Origin: Tenggerimyces flavus
GTDB taxonomy: Bacteria > Actinomycetota > Actinomycetes > Propionibacteriales > Actinopolymorphaceae
Assembly: GCF_016907715.1 (NCBI RefSeq)
Contig: NZ_JAFBCM010000001.1
Coordinates: 5,580,001-5,644,000 of the forward strand
Direction of reading: 5' to 3'
Length of the DNA stretch: 64,000 nt
Shown: piece after piece, positions 1-9,807 of the stretch
Position numbering within the stretch: position 1 is the first letter of the stretch
Layout of the letters: each line of letters starts with the position of its first letter
Made by a program: the position numbers and the translations under genes
The notes under the pieces: model-generated
Told to the model about the DNA's origin: nothing
Database searches by the model: none
The model's input: the letters and a program-made list of their open reading frames with translations, nothing else

Positions 1-218
1 AACAGCATCCGGAGGTAGTCGCGGGCCGCCTTGTTCGTCACCGGCGCCTGCCGCATCTGCTCCGTCAACCGGCCGAACTCGGCTAGTGGCCACACGTACA
101 GGCATCGCTCCTGTCCTCGTGTGACCACAAGACCCTCCGCCAGCTCGTCTCGGAACTTCGCTGGGAGGAAGAGCCGACCCTTCTCGTCCAGTCGGGGCGT
201 GTGCGTGCCCAGGAACAC
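1..218 (-). CDS. mraZ: MraZ transcriptional regulator, 5' part (3' end lies outside the window)
   Basis: The N-terminal ~72 residues are present, beginning [20 protein letters not shown], which is the AbrB-like MraZ fold start. MraZ represses the division and cell-wall (dcw) cluster and binds short repeats upstream of its own gene. I chose GTG at 218 because GGGAGGT lies about 7 bases upstream. The gene reads leftwards out of the window, where rsmH and the rest of dcw would be expected. An array of GTGG repeats starts 38 bp upstream. The identification is firm, but the C-terminal half cannot be seen. Confidence 0.93.
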   Translation of the reverse strand, partial: MFLGTHTPRLDEKGRLFLPAKFRDELAEGLVVTRGQERCLYVWPLAEFGRLTEQMRQAPVTNKAARDYLRML

Positions 219-255
219 GGCTCGCACCTCCCGGCCGGTGGGATTTCGGTCAACT

Positions 256-325
256 CCACCACCGAGCGCCACTTTACTCCACTTCACCCCACCGTCAACC
301 ACATTCACTCCACACCTCGCTCCAC
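256..325 (-). promoter_or_regulatory. Phased MraZ-box array upstream of mraZ
   Basis: CCAC (GTGG on the mraZ strand) begins at 259, 269, 279, 289 and 299, exactly 10 bp apart, with further copies at 256, 310 and 322. Read towards mraZ the units are like GTGGAGTAAA and GTGGTTGACG, close to the AAAGTGG-type box described for mollicute MraZ. The spacing puts every unit on one helix face, as expected for an oligomeric ring regulator. Autoregulation is inferred. The rest of 219-684 shows only the boxes listed separately. Confidence 0.75.
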
Positions 326-364
326 TCGCCCCCTCCCAGGCGGCAAACGACCTGGTCAGAGGCG

Positions 365-504
365 GTGGTGGAAAGTGGGGTGAAACGGCGCGTCCTGGGC
401 CGGTGGTCCAGCGTTCGAAGGCCCGAAGTGGCCCAAACGCAACACAGATCGACAACAAACCGGGGAACGCAGGCGTCGGTAAGTGCGTAGGTGGTGGAGA
501 GTGG
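365..504 (+). promoter_or_regulatory. Plus-strand GTGG box pairs between mraZ and moxR
   Basis: Two short clusters face the moxR operon: GTGGTGGAAAGTGGGGTG at 365-382 and GTGGTGGAGAGTGGAG at 491-506. Each has GTGG units 10 bp apart. They look like MraZ boxes in the opposite orientation and could connect the moxR operon to MraZ control. No convincing -10/-35 pair was found near them. Confidence 0.4.
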
Positions 505-684
505 AGCACCGCACGGCCGGGTATCCCTGGGGAAGGACGTACTGTCTTAGGCAGACGCCCGGCAGAGTGACGCTTTGCTCGCCGAACCGCAGTGCCCGAA
601 CGTGCGTGAACCTGAGAGACTTGTCAAACAACCGTCGAAGTCAGATCGCCGCGTCGGCGGCGCCAAGCTGGTACCTAGGAGGCC

Positions 685-1713
<1,029 letters not shown>

Positions 1714-1734
1714 GTTTCGCCTAGGAGTACTCGA

Positions 1735-3015
1735 GTGGCCGGTCGCTTCTCCAGCCTCACCACCCGCGGCCGCGCCTTCCTCGCCGCGGGCATCGCGGCG
1801 GCCGTCTGTGCGCTCGCCCTCGGGCAGAACGACATGCTCCGGGTCGCGATCTTCCTCATCGCGCTCCCGGTCGTCACCGTGCTCGTGGTCGCGCGGACCC
1901 GCTACCGGATCGCCGCCACCCGGTCGATCGAGCCGGTACGCGTGCCGGTCGGCAAGCAGGCGACGGTCCGGCTGCATCTGGAGAACGTGGGCCGGATGCC
2001 GACCGGTCTGCTGCTGCTCGAGGACCAGGTGCCGTACGTCCTCGGCGCCCGGCCGCGGTTCGTGCTCGACCGGATGTCCGCGCGCTGGCGCCGCGATGTC
2101 GCCTATCCGGTGCGCTCTGATGTGCGCGGCAAGTTCACCATCGGCCCGTTGACGCTGCGGGTGACCGACCCGTTCGGGCTGGTCGAGCTGACCCGCGCGT
2201 TCAAGACGCGGGACGTCCTGCTCGTCACGCCCGAGGTGCATCCGCTGCCGTACGTCCGCCTCGGCGGTGAGTGGGCGGCCAGCGGCGAGAGCCGGCCGCG
2301 CGCGGCGACCGCCGACGGCGAGGAGGACATCACCGTTCGGGAGTACAGATTCGGCGACGACCTGCGCCGGGTGCACTGGCGGTCCAGCGCTCGGCGCGGC
2401 GAGCTGATGGTGCGCCGCGAGGAGCAGCCCTGGCAGAGCCGGGCGACGGTGTTCCTCGACACCCGCCGCATCGGGCACCGCGGCACCGGGCCGGCGTCGT
2501 CTTTCGAATGGGCGGTGAGCGGCGCGGCCTCGATCGGCACGCACCTGCTGCACCGCGGCTACTCGGTGCGGCTCGCGACCGACGTCGGCGCCTCGTTCGC
2601 CGTCGCCGCGCGCGAGGCGTCGCCGTCGTCCGACGGCGAGGGACTGCTGCTCGACGCGCTCGCGGTCGTCGGCACGTCGTCGGTCGGTCAGCTGACCCAG
2701 CTGTCGCTGGGACTCCCGCACGACGGCTCGCACGGGCTGCTGATCGCGATGCTCGGCGTGATCACGCCGGCCGAGGCCGAGGCGATGGTGCGGATCCGGC
2801 AGCGGGCCACGAACGCGTTCGCGATCGTCATCGACACCCCGTCGTGGGCGATCGGGAAGGAACGTTCCCCCGAACTCGTCGCCGAGCAGCTCGCCGAGAG
2901 CGTTCGCATGCTCCGGCAGGGCGGCTGGCGAGTCATCACCGTCTCCGCGGGTGCCGCGATCGGCTCGGTCTGGAGTGAGCTGTTGCTGGCGCAGAGGGTC
3001 GAGGTTCGCGTATGA
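1735..3015 (+). CDS. DUF58 domain membrane protein
   Basis: This 426-residue protein has two hydrophobic segments at the N terminus (about residues 15-55). Near residues 200-225 it carries the DUF58 signature, including VREYRFGDDLRRVHWRSS and GELMVRREE. DUF58 proteins partner MoxR ATPases, and the biochemical role is not settled. The GTG start follows AGGAG by about 8 bases. Its TGA overlaps the ATG of the next gene (ATGA), so translation is probably coupled to tgpA. Confidence 0.92.
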   Translation: MAGRFSSLTTRGRAFLAAGIAAAVCALALGQNDMLRVAIFLIALPVVTVLVVARTRYRIAATRSIEPVRVPVGKQATVRLHLENVGRMPTGLLLLEDQVPYVLGARPRFVLDRMSARWRRDVAYPVRSDVRGKFTIGPLTLRVTDPFGLVELTRAFKTRDVLLVTPEVHPLPYVRLGGEWAASGESRPRAATADGEEDITVREYRFGDDLRRVHWRSSARRGELMVRREEQPWQSRATVFLDTRRIGHRGTGPASSFEWAVSGAASIGTHLLHRGYSVRLATDVGASFAVAAREASPSSDGEGLLLDALAVVGTSSVGQLTQLSLGLPHDGSHGLLIAMLGVITPAEAEAMVRIRQRATNAFAIVIDTPSWAIGKERSPELVAEQLAESVRMLRQGGWRVITVSAGAAIGSVWSELLLAQRVEVRV

Positions 3016-5390
3016 GCTGGTCGCTCAAGGTCACCGGAGCCGCCGCGCTCGCGACGGTGCTCGCGTCGCTGTCGCTGTTCCCCGCATACGACGGGCAGCA
3101 GTGGCTGTGGGCGTCGCTCGTCACGATCGCGTTCGTCGGCGCGGTGGGCCTCGGGCTGCGCCAGCTCGGGACGCCGCGCTTCCTCGTTCCGCTCGGTCAG
3201 CTCGCCGCGCTCGGCTGGGCGTTCATCCTGCTGTGTGCCAACGAGGGCTTGAAGTTCGGCTTCCTGCCGACCGGTGAGGCCGTGCAGATCCTGGCCGAAC
3301 GGATCAACGACGGGTTGCTGATCGTCGTCCGCTTCGCACCGCCCGTTCCGTACGACGCCGACCTCGTGGTCGTGACCGCGCTCGGCATCGGGCTGGTCGC
3401 GATCGCCGTCGACACCCTCGCCGTGACGGTCAAGCTGGTGCCGTGGGCGGGCCTGCCGTTGCTGCTGCTCTACAGCATCCCGGCGACCACGGTGTCCGGT
3501 GGCGTGTCCGCGCTCGCGTTCGTCCCGGCCGCGGTCGGCTACATCCTGCTGCTGATGAGCGAGGGTCGCGACCGGCTCTCGCACTGGGGCCGGATCATCG
3601 GCTTCCGCGAGTCCCCGACCCCACAGGACGGCGTCCAGACGTCGCTGCTCGGGCAGACCGGCCGGCGCGTCGGCGCGGCGGTGATCGGGCTCGCGGTGAT
3701 CGTTCCGGCGCTGATCCCGGCGCTGCCGGAGGGCGTGTTCGGCACCGGCTCGGGGCCGGGCTTCGGCAAGGGCAACACGACGATCCGGGTCAACAACCCG
3801 GTGCTCGACCTGAAGCGGAACCTGAACCTCCCGCAGAACATCGAGCTGATGAAGTTCACGACCAACTACGAGAACAACACCAGCGATCCCTGGTACATCC
3901 GGTTGGTCGTGCTCGACCAGTTCAACAACGGCGTGTGGTCGCCGTCGCAGCGTTCGGTGCAGGACGTCCAGCGGCGCGGTGCGAACGACCAGGGCCAGCT
4001 GCCGCGGCCGCCCGGACTGGACGCGAGCACACAGGCCAAGTCGTACTCGTTCTCGTTCGAGGTCTCCAAGCTCGACTCGAAGTGGCTGCCGCTCCCGTAC
4101 CCGGCGAGCACGATCGAGGCGCCGGGCACGCTGCGGTACGACGCCGGCACGCTCGACGTCGTGACCACGCGGTCGACGGCGGGGATGAGCTACCGGGTCG
4201 ACGCGCTGAACGTAAACCCGTCGCCGGAGGACCTGAACAGGGCCGGCGCGGCGCCCGAAGACATCGAGAAGCAGTACACCGAACTGCCCGGCGACATCCC
4301 GGACCAGGTCGCCGACCTCGCGGCCTCGATCGTCAAGGAAGCCGGCGCCACCACGGCACACGAGAAGGCCGTGGCGCTGCAGAACTGGTTCCGGAGCGAG
4401 TTCACCTACGACACCACGGTCCGGACCGGGCACAGCGGCAGCGAGCTGATCGACTTCATCGAGGACAAGCGCGGCTACTGCGAGCAGTTCTCCGCGACGA
4501 TGGCGATCATGGCCCGGGCGCTGGGGATCCCGGCTCGGGTCGCGGTCGGCTACCTGCCGGGCGTCGCGAAGGGCAACACGTACACGATCAGCGCGCACGA
4601 CGCGCACGCGTGGACCGAGGTCTACTTCGCGGGCTACGGCTGGCTCGCGTTCGAGCCGACCCCGTCCGGCCGCGCGCCGTTCACCCCACGCTGGGCGGAG
4701 CGCTTCGACCCGCAGGAGACGCCGACGACCGGCCCTTCCTCCGACCTGCCGACGACGGACCCGTCGTTCACCGGCGGACCGGTCGGCGGCGACCCGGAGG
4801 ACCCGCTACGCGGACCGAACGGGATCCCGCTCGCCGGCCCCCAGTCGGGCGGTCCGCCGGCCGGACTCATCCCGGCACTGATCGTCATCGGCGTCCTGCT
4901 GCTACTCGCTTCGCCAGGGGTGAGCCGGCTGTTGATGCGGCGGGCCCGGCTGCGACGAGTCGAACCGGACCGGTTGGCCGAGGGCGCGTGGAACGAGCTC
5001 GCGGACACGATGGTCGACCTCGGCCTGCCCTGGAACGAGGCGGCCACGCCTCGGGCCACCGGGCAGCGGTTGGCGAACCGGGTGCCCGCGTCGGGACATG
5101 CCGCCCTGGAGCAGCTAGTGCGTTCGGTGGAACGGGCTCGGTATGCGCGTGACCCGGGCGACCTGGGCGACGTACGCGGGGCGTTGTCGACGCTGATCTC
5201 CGCGCTGCGCGCCGGCACCCGTCGGAGCCGGGTTGTGCTCTCCTTCGTCTTCCCGCCGTCGCTGTGGCGCCAGTTCCGTCAGGTCAGCCGGTTGTTCGGC
5301 TGGCTGCTGGACGGCTGGGACACGGTCTTCCACGCTCTGTCCAACCGCCTCCGCCGGGTGCCCCAGGCCGTGAGCCACCGCGACTCCTGA
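3012..5390 (+). CDS. Transglutaminase-like membrane protein (TgpA family, DUF3488/DUF4129)
   Basis: The N-terminal ~230 residues form several membrane helices (DUF3488). An outer-face domain follows with a transglutaminase core: Cys490 in KRGYCEQFS, His532 in AHDAHAWTE, and Glu548 in FEPTP where the acidic third residue of the triad lies. A single helix at about 618-637 precedes a cytoplasmic DUF4129 tail. It is related to Pseudomonas TgpA, which is needed for viability, and a role in periplasmic or envelope protein cross-linking is inferred. It overlaps DUF58 by 4 bp and ends the operon. Its stop is 7 bp from the convergent TetR stop. Confidence 0.92.
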   Translation: MSWSLKVTGAAALATVLASLSLFPAYDGQQWLWASLVTIAFVGAVGLGLRQLGTPRFLVPLGQLAALGWAFILLCANEGLKFGFLPTGEAVQILAERINDGLLIVVRFAPPVPYDADLVVVTALGIGLVAIAVDTLAVTVKLVPWAGLPLLLLYSIPATTVSGGVSALAFVPAAVGYILLLMSEGRDRLSHWGRIIGFRESPTPQDGVQTSLLGQTGRRVGAAVIGLAVIVPALIPALPEGVFGTGSGPGFGKGNTTIRVNNPVLDLKRNLNLPQNIELMKFTTNYENNTSDPWYIRLVVLDQFNNGVWSPSQRSVQDVQRRGANDQGQLPRPPGLDASTQAKSYSFSFEVSKLDSKWLPLPYPASTIEAPGTLRYDAGTLDVVTTRSTAGMSYRVDALNVNPSPEDLNRAGAAPEDIEKQYTELPGDIPDQVADLAASIVKEAGATTAHEKAVALQNWFRSEFTYDTTVRTGHSGSELIDFIEDKRGYCEQFSATMAIMARALGIPARVAVGYLPGVAKGNTYTISAHDAHAWTEVYFAGYGWLAFEPTPSGRAPFTPRWAERFDPQETPTTGPSSDLPTTDPSFTGGPVGGDPEDPLRGPNGIPLAGPQSGGPPAGLIPALIVIGVLLLLASPGVSRLLMRRARLRRVEPDRLAEGAWNELADTMVDLGLPWNEAATPRATGQRLANRVPASGHAALEQLVRSVERARYARDPGDLGDVRGALSTLISALRAGTRRSRVVLSFVFPPSLWRQFRQVSRLFGWLLDGWDTVFHALSNRLRRVPQAVSHRDS

Positions 5391-5397
5391 GCACGCC

Positions 5398-6000
5398 TCA
5401 GCTCGTTGCTGGACGTTTGATGAGGTCCAGGACGAGGTCGACGCCCGCGACGTAGGTCGCGGGGTCGGCCTCGGGCGGCCGGGTGACAAGTGCCAGGCTG
5501 GCGCCGTCGAGAACGGAGCTCAACAGGCGGGCGAGGGCCGTGTGGTCCTGTCCGGCCGGAAGCTCGCCCTCCTGCTCGGCGATCGCGAAGACCTTGGCCA
5601 AGGTCTCCTGCAGCTCGCCGTCTTGCCGCGCGACGATCGCGGCGAAGTCCGGTCGGGTGGCAGCCCTCGCCGTGAACGCGTGATAGACCCGCGCTTCCAC
5701 CATGCGCTCGGCGTCGAGGGGCAGCAGCTCGTCGACGATGCGGCGCAGCGTCTCCAGGACCGGCGCCCGGTACGGGACGCGGCGCACCCGCTCGGCCATC
5801 GCCTCCCCCACCAGCTTCGCGGCGAACAACAACAGGTCGTCCTTCGTCGCGAACTGACGCTGGACCATACCGAGTGAGGTATCGGCCTCGGCCGCGACCG
5901 CCCGCAGGCTGACCGCCTCCAGGCCCTCTCGCGCCACCAACCGCAGCAGCGCCTCTCCGATCACCAGACGGCGGGCCTCGGGGACGGAGGTGGTCGGCAT
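5398..6000 (-). CDS. TetR-family transcriptional regulator
   Basis: A 200-residue protein with an N-terminal HTH (SLRAVAAEADTSLGMVQRQF, about residues 31-50) and an all-helical ligand domain, as usual for TetR regulators. The ATG at 6000 gives a standard TetR N terminus, and longer in-frame starts run through non-coding-looking sequence. It is divergent from the exported amidohydrolase at 6041, and a near-perfect palindrome lies between the two genes. It probably represses both itself and the amidohydrolase. The ligand is unknown. Confidence 0.9.
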   Translation of the reverse strand: MPTTSVPEARRLVIGEALLRLVAREGLEAVSLRAVAAEADTSLGMVQRQFATKDDLLLFAAKLVGEAMAERVRRVPYRAPVLETLRRIVDELLPLDAERMVEARVYHAFTARAATRPDFAAIVARQDGELQETLAKVFAIAEQEGELPAGQDHTALARLLSSVLDGASLALVTRPPEADPATYVAGVDLVLDLIKRPATS

Positions 6001-6026
6001 CACGCCAGTATGCCTGACTCGCCTCT

Positions 6027-6060
6027 GATACGTTCGACTCATGATCGAGTCAAACGTATC
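6027..6060. promoter_or_regulatory. Palindromic TetR operator overlapping the amidohydrolase start codon
   Basis: Left arm GATACGTTCGACTC (6027-6040) and right arm GAGTCAAACGTATC (6047-6060) pair at 13 of 14 positions around ATGATC. The amidohydrolase ATG (6041) sits in the centre. Size and position between divergent genes fit a TetR-family operator. Binding is inferred. Confidence 0.7.
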
Positions 6061-7372
6061 GCACTGTTGTCTTGGCCGTCGCACTCTCCTCAAAGCGGCA
6101 TTGGGCGCCGTCGTCCTTTCCGCTGTGCCCGCTCCAGCTCTCGCCGGCGGCGATCCCGGCAGATTCGCGTTCCGGGACGTCCGCGTCTTCGACGGCCGGC
6201 GGGTGCTCGACCGGGCCACCGTTCTCACCGCCCGCGGCCGGATCGTGGCGGTCCTGCCCGGGCCGGTCCGGATCCCGGCCGACGCGAAGGTCGTCGACGG
6301 TCGCGGCCGGACATTGCTGCCGGGCCTGATCGACGCGCACATCCACGACCTCGGGTTCCCGCGCACCGATCCCCCGCGGTTCGGCGTGACCACCGAACTG
6401 GACATGTTCAACTTCGTCGACCGGCTGCGCCGCGACCTCGGCGACTACGTGGCGCAGCGCCGCTCGTTCCGGCCGACCGCGACCGCCGACCTGTGGACGG
6501 CGGGCACGATGATCACCGTTCCCGGCGGCCATGGATCGCAGCTCGACCCACCCTTGCCTCCGGACTTCCCATGGCTGCGCCCCGGTGACGATCCAGCGCG
6601 GCACGTCGACAGCCGATTGGCCGAGGGGTCGGACTACGTCAAGTTCGTCGTCGAGCCGATGCACCTCGCCGATCCGTGGCCGTCGGTCTCGCCCCGGCAG
6701 GGGCGCGCGATCGTCCGGCGGGCGCGGCAGCGCGGCGTGTTGAGCATGGCGCACGTCTCGACGATCTCCGACACGCGCTGGCTCTGCGAGGCAGGCGTCG
6801 ACGGGCTGGTCCACACGCCGACCTCGCACCCGATCGACGCCGGGACGCTCCGGCTGGCCAGGCGGTCGGGCGTGTTCGTCACCAGCACGCTGTCGATCTT
6901 CCACGCGTTGGAGGACCAGACCGCGCTGCGGGCGGTGTTCTCCGATCCGCGGGTCGCGCCGTACCTGACGCCCTCGCAGCGGGCGTTGATCGAGACGCCG
7001 TACCCGCCGGACTTCCCGGGCGACCCGATCGACCTCTCGCTCGCGGCAGCGAACCTACGCGCGCTGCACACGGCGGGTGTGCCGATCCTGGCGGGTACGG
7101 ATGGCGCCAACCCGGGCATCCCGAACGGGGTCGGGCTGCTCGCCGAACTCGAGCTCCTCGTCGCGGCGGGGCTACGGCCTCTGGACGCGCTCACTGCGGC
7201 GACGGCGAACCCGGCGCGTGCGTTCGGTCTCGCGGATCGCGGACGGATCGCTCCCGGGCGACGGGCGGACCTGGTGCTGGTCGATGGCGACCCGACTCGG
7301 GACATCACCGACCTGCGCACGATCTCCGGTGTGTGGCGGAACGGCGCTCGGCTCGACCGTACGGCGTCGTAG
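6041..7372 (+). CDS. Exported metal-dependent amidohydrolase (imidazolonepropionase-like)
   Basis: The protein has 443 residues. A twin-arginine signal (RRTLLKAAL, Arg13-Arg14) with a hydrophobic stretch ending PALA suggests Tat export. The TIM-barrel amidohydrolase pattern is complete: H100-x-H102 in DAHIHD, His238 (MAHVST), His258 (LVHTPT) and Asp354 (AGTDGAN). A C-terminal GRIAPGRRADLVLVDGD segment closes the composite domain. The substrate cannot be read. The family contains carboxypeptidases, organophosphate-type hydrolases and imidazolonepropionase-like enzymes. No ribosome binding site can precede the ATG because the operator is there, so a leaderless transcript is possible. Confidence 0.88.
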   Translation: MIESNVSHCCLGRRTLLKAALGAVVLSAVPAPALAGGDPGRFAFRDVRVFDGRRVLDRATVLTARGRIVAVLPGPVRIPADAKVVDGRGRTLLPGLIDAHIHDLGFPRTDPPRFGVTTELDMFNFVDRLRRDLGDYVAQRRSFRPTATADLWTAGTMITVPGGHGSQLDPPLPPDFPWLRPGDDPARHVDSRLAEGSDYVKFVVEPMHLADPWPSVSPRQGRAIVRRARQRGVLSMAHVSTISDTRWLCEAGVDGLVHTPTSHPIDAGTLRLARRSGVFVTSTLSIFHALEDQTALRAVFSDPRVAPYLTPSQRALIETPYPPDFPGDPIDLSLAAANLRALHTAGVPILAGTDGANPGIPNGVGLLAELELLVAAGLRPLDALTAATANPARAFGLADRGRIAPGRRADLVLVDGDPTRDITDLRTISGVWRNGARLDRTAS

Positions 7373-7374
7373 AG

Positions 7375-7812
7375 CTAGAGCCCGCCGGACTCGCGCCGGC
7401 GGCGCCAGCGCTCTTCCATGCGGCTCATGAAGTTGCCGTGGCGCTTCTGCCGGGCGCTGCCGCCGCCACCGCGGCGACCTCGGCCCTTGATCGGGATCAC
7501 GCCCTTCGGCATCTCCCCCGCTGCCGGCATCTGCCGCAGGCTGGTGGCCACGTAGTACGCCGACACCAGCATCACCAGGAAGCCGACGACGCTGACGCCG
7601 ATCTGCAGGCCGACGTTGTTGGTGAACACGATCACGCTGGTGAAGAGCAGAGCCACACCGAGCACGAAGACCACGGCGGCGATGAGAGCACGTCGACGCT
7701 GCCTAGTACGCAGGTCGACTCCGCGCAGCGCCGAGGCGAGTTTTGGATCGTCGGCAGCGAGCGCCCGCTCCATCTGCTCGAGCAGGCGCTGCTCGTGATC
7801 GGAGAGAGGCAC
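7375..7812 (-). CDS. DUF3040 domain membrane protein
   Basis: A 145-residue protein that starts PLSDHEQRLLEQMERAL, the DUF3040 hallmark. It has two membrane helices at about residues 42-62 and 68-90 and a basic Gly/Arg-rich tail. The family is actinobacterial and sits close to mraZ in many genomes (Rv2169c in M. tuberculosis). Its function is unknown. It is convergent with the amidohydrolase, with only 2 bp between stop codons. Confidence 0.9.
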   Translation of the reverse strand: MPLSDHEQRLLEQMERALAADDPKLASALRGVDLRTRQRRRALIAAVVFVLGVALLFTSVIVFTNNVGLQIGVSVVGFLVMLVSAYYVATSLRQMPAAGEMPKGVIPIKGRGRRGGGGSARQKRHGNFMSRMEERWRRRRESGGL

Positions 7813-7953
7813 CTGTTGACCTCCAACGGACGCGGCGGCGGGGTCGCCGTTACGGGGCTACCGACAAGTTTAGGCAGGGATAGTCCAGGACGGTACCCGG
7901 ACTCCTCAGAGACGGGGAGAGGTACCCCACAAAGTTACCCGGTCGGTCCCTTC

Positions 7954-8721
7954 TCAACCGTTCCGGGCGAGTACGTGGAGCTGCCCCGCGAGTGCCCGGA
8001 ATGCCGGGTGTTCCGCCGCCGTCGCCTCCAGCTCGAGCAGCGCGTCGAAGCCGGCAGGGTCGTCGGTCAGCGCCCCCGGGACAAGGTCGGCGAACACCCT
8101 GATCCCGTGCGCGGCAGCCGTACGGAACCCCGCCACCCCGAGCAGGTCGCGCAGCTCGTCGAGGGTGAACCGGCGCGGCACGGGGTCCGCCGCGCCCCAT
8201 CTCCCCGCCGGGTCGACGAGCGCAGCCTGGGCCTCGGCGACGTGACCGGAGACGGCCTTCGCGAGCACGACGGCGTGTCGGTTGGCCGCGAGGACGGACA
8301 GCGGCGCCTCCGGGCGCAGCACTGCCGCCACGGCGGACAGCACCGCGGCCGGCTCGTCCACGAACTCCAGCACGCTGTGGCACAGCACGAGGTCCGCCGA
8401 CTCCCGGCCGACCAGGTCCGGCAGGCTCGCCGCGTCACCCTGGAGTGCCCTGATCCGATCGCTGACCCGAGCCTCGGCGGCGCGGCGTTCGAGCGCGGCC
8501 AGCGAGTCGGGGCTCGCGTCGACCACGGTGACCCGGTGCCCGAGCTCGGCGATCGGTACGGCGAAGTTCCCCGTTCCGCCGCCGGCGTCGACGACCTCCA
8601 GGCTGCTCCGGCCCGCGGCGGCGGCTCGTTCGTCCAACGCCTCGCGCAGCAGCCGCCAGACCAGCTCGGTCCGGGCGGATCGTCGGTGCCCTGTGGACCT
8701 GGCGGCGGTGCGTTCGGGCAC
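7954..8721 (-). CDS. Class I SAM-dependent methyltransferase
   Basis: SAM-binding motif I VVDAGGGTGNFA is followed by an acidic residue in VTVVDASP and by LCHSVLEFV, typical of a Rossmann methyltransferase. The substrate is unknown. I start at GTG 8721, with GGAAAGG about 8 bases upstream. The longer GTG at 8757 would lie inside the stem-loop of the neighbouring gene's terminator. It is transcribed in the same direction as the DUF4097 gene but separated from it by that hairpin. Confidence 0.85.
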   Translation of the reverse strand: MPERTAARSTGHRRSARTELVWRLLREALDERAAAAGRSSLEVVDAGGGTGNFAVPIAELGHRVTVVDASPDSLAALERRAAEARVSDRIRALQGDAASLPDLVGRESADLVLCHSVLEFVDEPAAVLSAVAAVLRPEAPLSVLAANRHAVVLAKAVSGHVAEAQAALVDPAGRWGAADPVPRRFTLDELRDLLGVAGFRTAAAHGIRVFADLVPGALTDDPAGFDALLELEATAAEHPAFRALAGQLHVLARNG

Positions 8722-8746
8722 GTTCGGCACCTTTCCAGAACGGAAC

Positions 8747-8778
8747 GAGAGCCCCACCCTAACCGGGGTGAGGCTCTC
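8747..8778 (-). terminator. Stem-loop after the DUF4097 gene
   Basis: GAGAGCC (8747-8753) pairs with GGCTCTC (8772-8778), and CACCC (8755-8759) with GGGTG (8766-8770), around a 6-nt loop with one mismatch. It lies 23 bp beyond the DUF4097 stop. There is no T tract, which is usual for GC-rich actinomycete terminators. Confidence 0.6.
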
Positions 8779-8801
8779 GCCCAGACCGTGCCTGGTTGTC
8801 G

Positions 8802-9641
8802 CTAGTCGCGCTCGATGGTGATGTCTCCGCTCGAGGTGGTCGCGTCCAGGGTGAACGAGGAGTTGGGGTCGCTCTGGACCTGCGCGTCGGCCTCGCCCGA
8901 GCTCGTGTCGGTGCGGACCTTGTACGCCGCCTCCGGCACCCGCAGGTCGACCGAGCCGCTGCTGGCCTGCGCGCGGACCGACGCGGGCACCGCGAGGTTG
9001 ACGCTGATGTCGCCCGAGGACGTCTCGGCGTCCACGGCGCCGCGGAGGTTGTCGGCGTTGACCGTCCCGGAGTTGGCCCGGAACTCGCTCTTGCCGTTCA
9101 CGTCGTCGGCGGAGATGTCGCCGGACTGGGAGTGGATGTTCACGTCGCCCCGGGCCTGCTGCACGTCGACCGTGCCGGACTGGGAGCGGACGTTGACCGC
9201 GCCCGCGACGTTCGCGATGTCGACGTCGCCCGAGTCGACCTCGAGGTCCACGCTCGCGACGTCGGTGAGGGAGACCGTGCCCGAGTGGGTCTGGCCGGTG
9301 ATCTTGGTGCCTTCGGGGACGCGAACGGTGAAGTTCACGCTGCAGTTCCAGCCGCAGTTCCCGTCCGGGAGCACGAGCGTCTCGCCGTCCACCTCGATCT
9401 TCTTCGGCTTGCCCTTGAAGATCGAGAAGCTCCGATAGCTCTGCTTGACCTCGATCTTGTCCACACCGCCCGCGGCGATCTCGACGTCGCCGCCGCCGGT
9501 GTCGAGTCGTACCTCGGTGATCTTCTGATCGAAGGTCTGCTCCTGGTGCCGCGTACCTCCGCTGGACCAGCCGCCGACGCCGACCGCCAACGCGGCCACC
9601 CCCGCGACCGCGACCACTGCCAACGCTGCCGGCCGGTTCAT
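8802..9641 (-). CDS. DUF4097 (beta-helical, adhesin-like) exported protein
   Basis: The 279-residue protein has a Met-Asn-Arg start, a hydrophobic signal or anchor (about residues 5-25) and then repeated short strands such as SQSGTVDVQ, SQSGDISAD, ANSGTVNAD, SSGDISVN and SSGDITIERD. This SG-D/T repeat pattern is typical of DUF4097 right-handed beta-helices. Function is not established; family members are often near two-component or sigma regulators. ATG 9641 is preceded by GGGAGG. It is divergent from the HEPN gene across a LexA box about 150 bp upstream. Confidence 0.85.
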   Translation of the reverse strand: MNRPAALAVVAVAGVAALAVGVGGWSSGGTRHQEQTFDQKITEVRLDTGGGDVEIAAGGVDKIEVKQSYRSFSIFKGKPKKIEVDGETLVLPDGNCGWNCSVNFTVRVPEGTKITGQTHSGTVSLTDVASVDLEVDSGDVDIANVAGAVNVRSQSGTVDVQQARGDVNIHSQSGDISADDVNGKSEFRANSGTVNADNLRGAVDAETSSGDISVNLAVPASVRAQASSGSVDLRVPEAAYKVRTDTSSGEADAQVQSDPNSSFTLDATTSSGDITIERD

Positions 9642-9791
9642 GTCGGTCCTCCCTGCGATGCTTTCTGCTGTGAGTAGCTCCACGCCGACAGTAGGTCTCA
9701 GAGGGGTCGCCAGGGGATCGGGAAACACCCTGGCGAGTCCCTGGCGAGCCCTGTTGACGGGTCGGGGTGCGGACGCTAGCGTTGTTCTCGT

Positions 9792-9807
9792 TCGAACACG
9801 CGTTCGA
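9792..9807. promoter_or_regulatory. LexA (SOS) box
   Basis: TCGAACACGCGTTCGA matches the actinobacterial/Gram-positive LexA consensus TCGAAC-N4-GTTCGA exactly, inside a longer inverted repeat (arms CTCGTTCGAAC 9787-9797 and GTTCGAACGAG 9802-9812). It lies between the divergent DUF4097 and HEPN genes. A 9-bp stem-loop (GCGCCGGGG at 9812-9820 with CCCCGGCGC at 9829-9837) follows at once. The rest of 9642-9974 shows no gene. Confidence 0.8.

Noticed and set aside
256-325. Regular short repeats that could suggest a CRISPR array
   Set aside because: The units are 4-7 bp with a 10-bp period, far too short for repeats and spacers. The regulator-site explanation fits better.
2688-4607. A 639-codon open frame on the minus strand under the DUF58 and transglutaminase genes
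   Set aside because: It is antisense to two well-supported genes and has the Arg/Asp/His-rich composition that GC-biased third positions create. No domain or ribosome binding site supports it.
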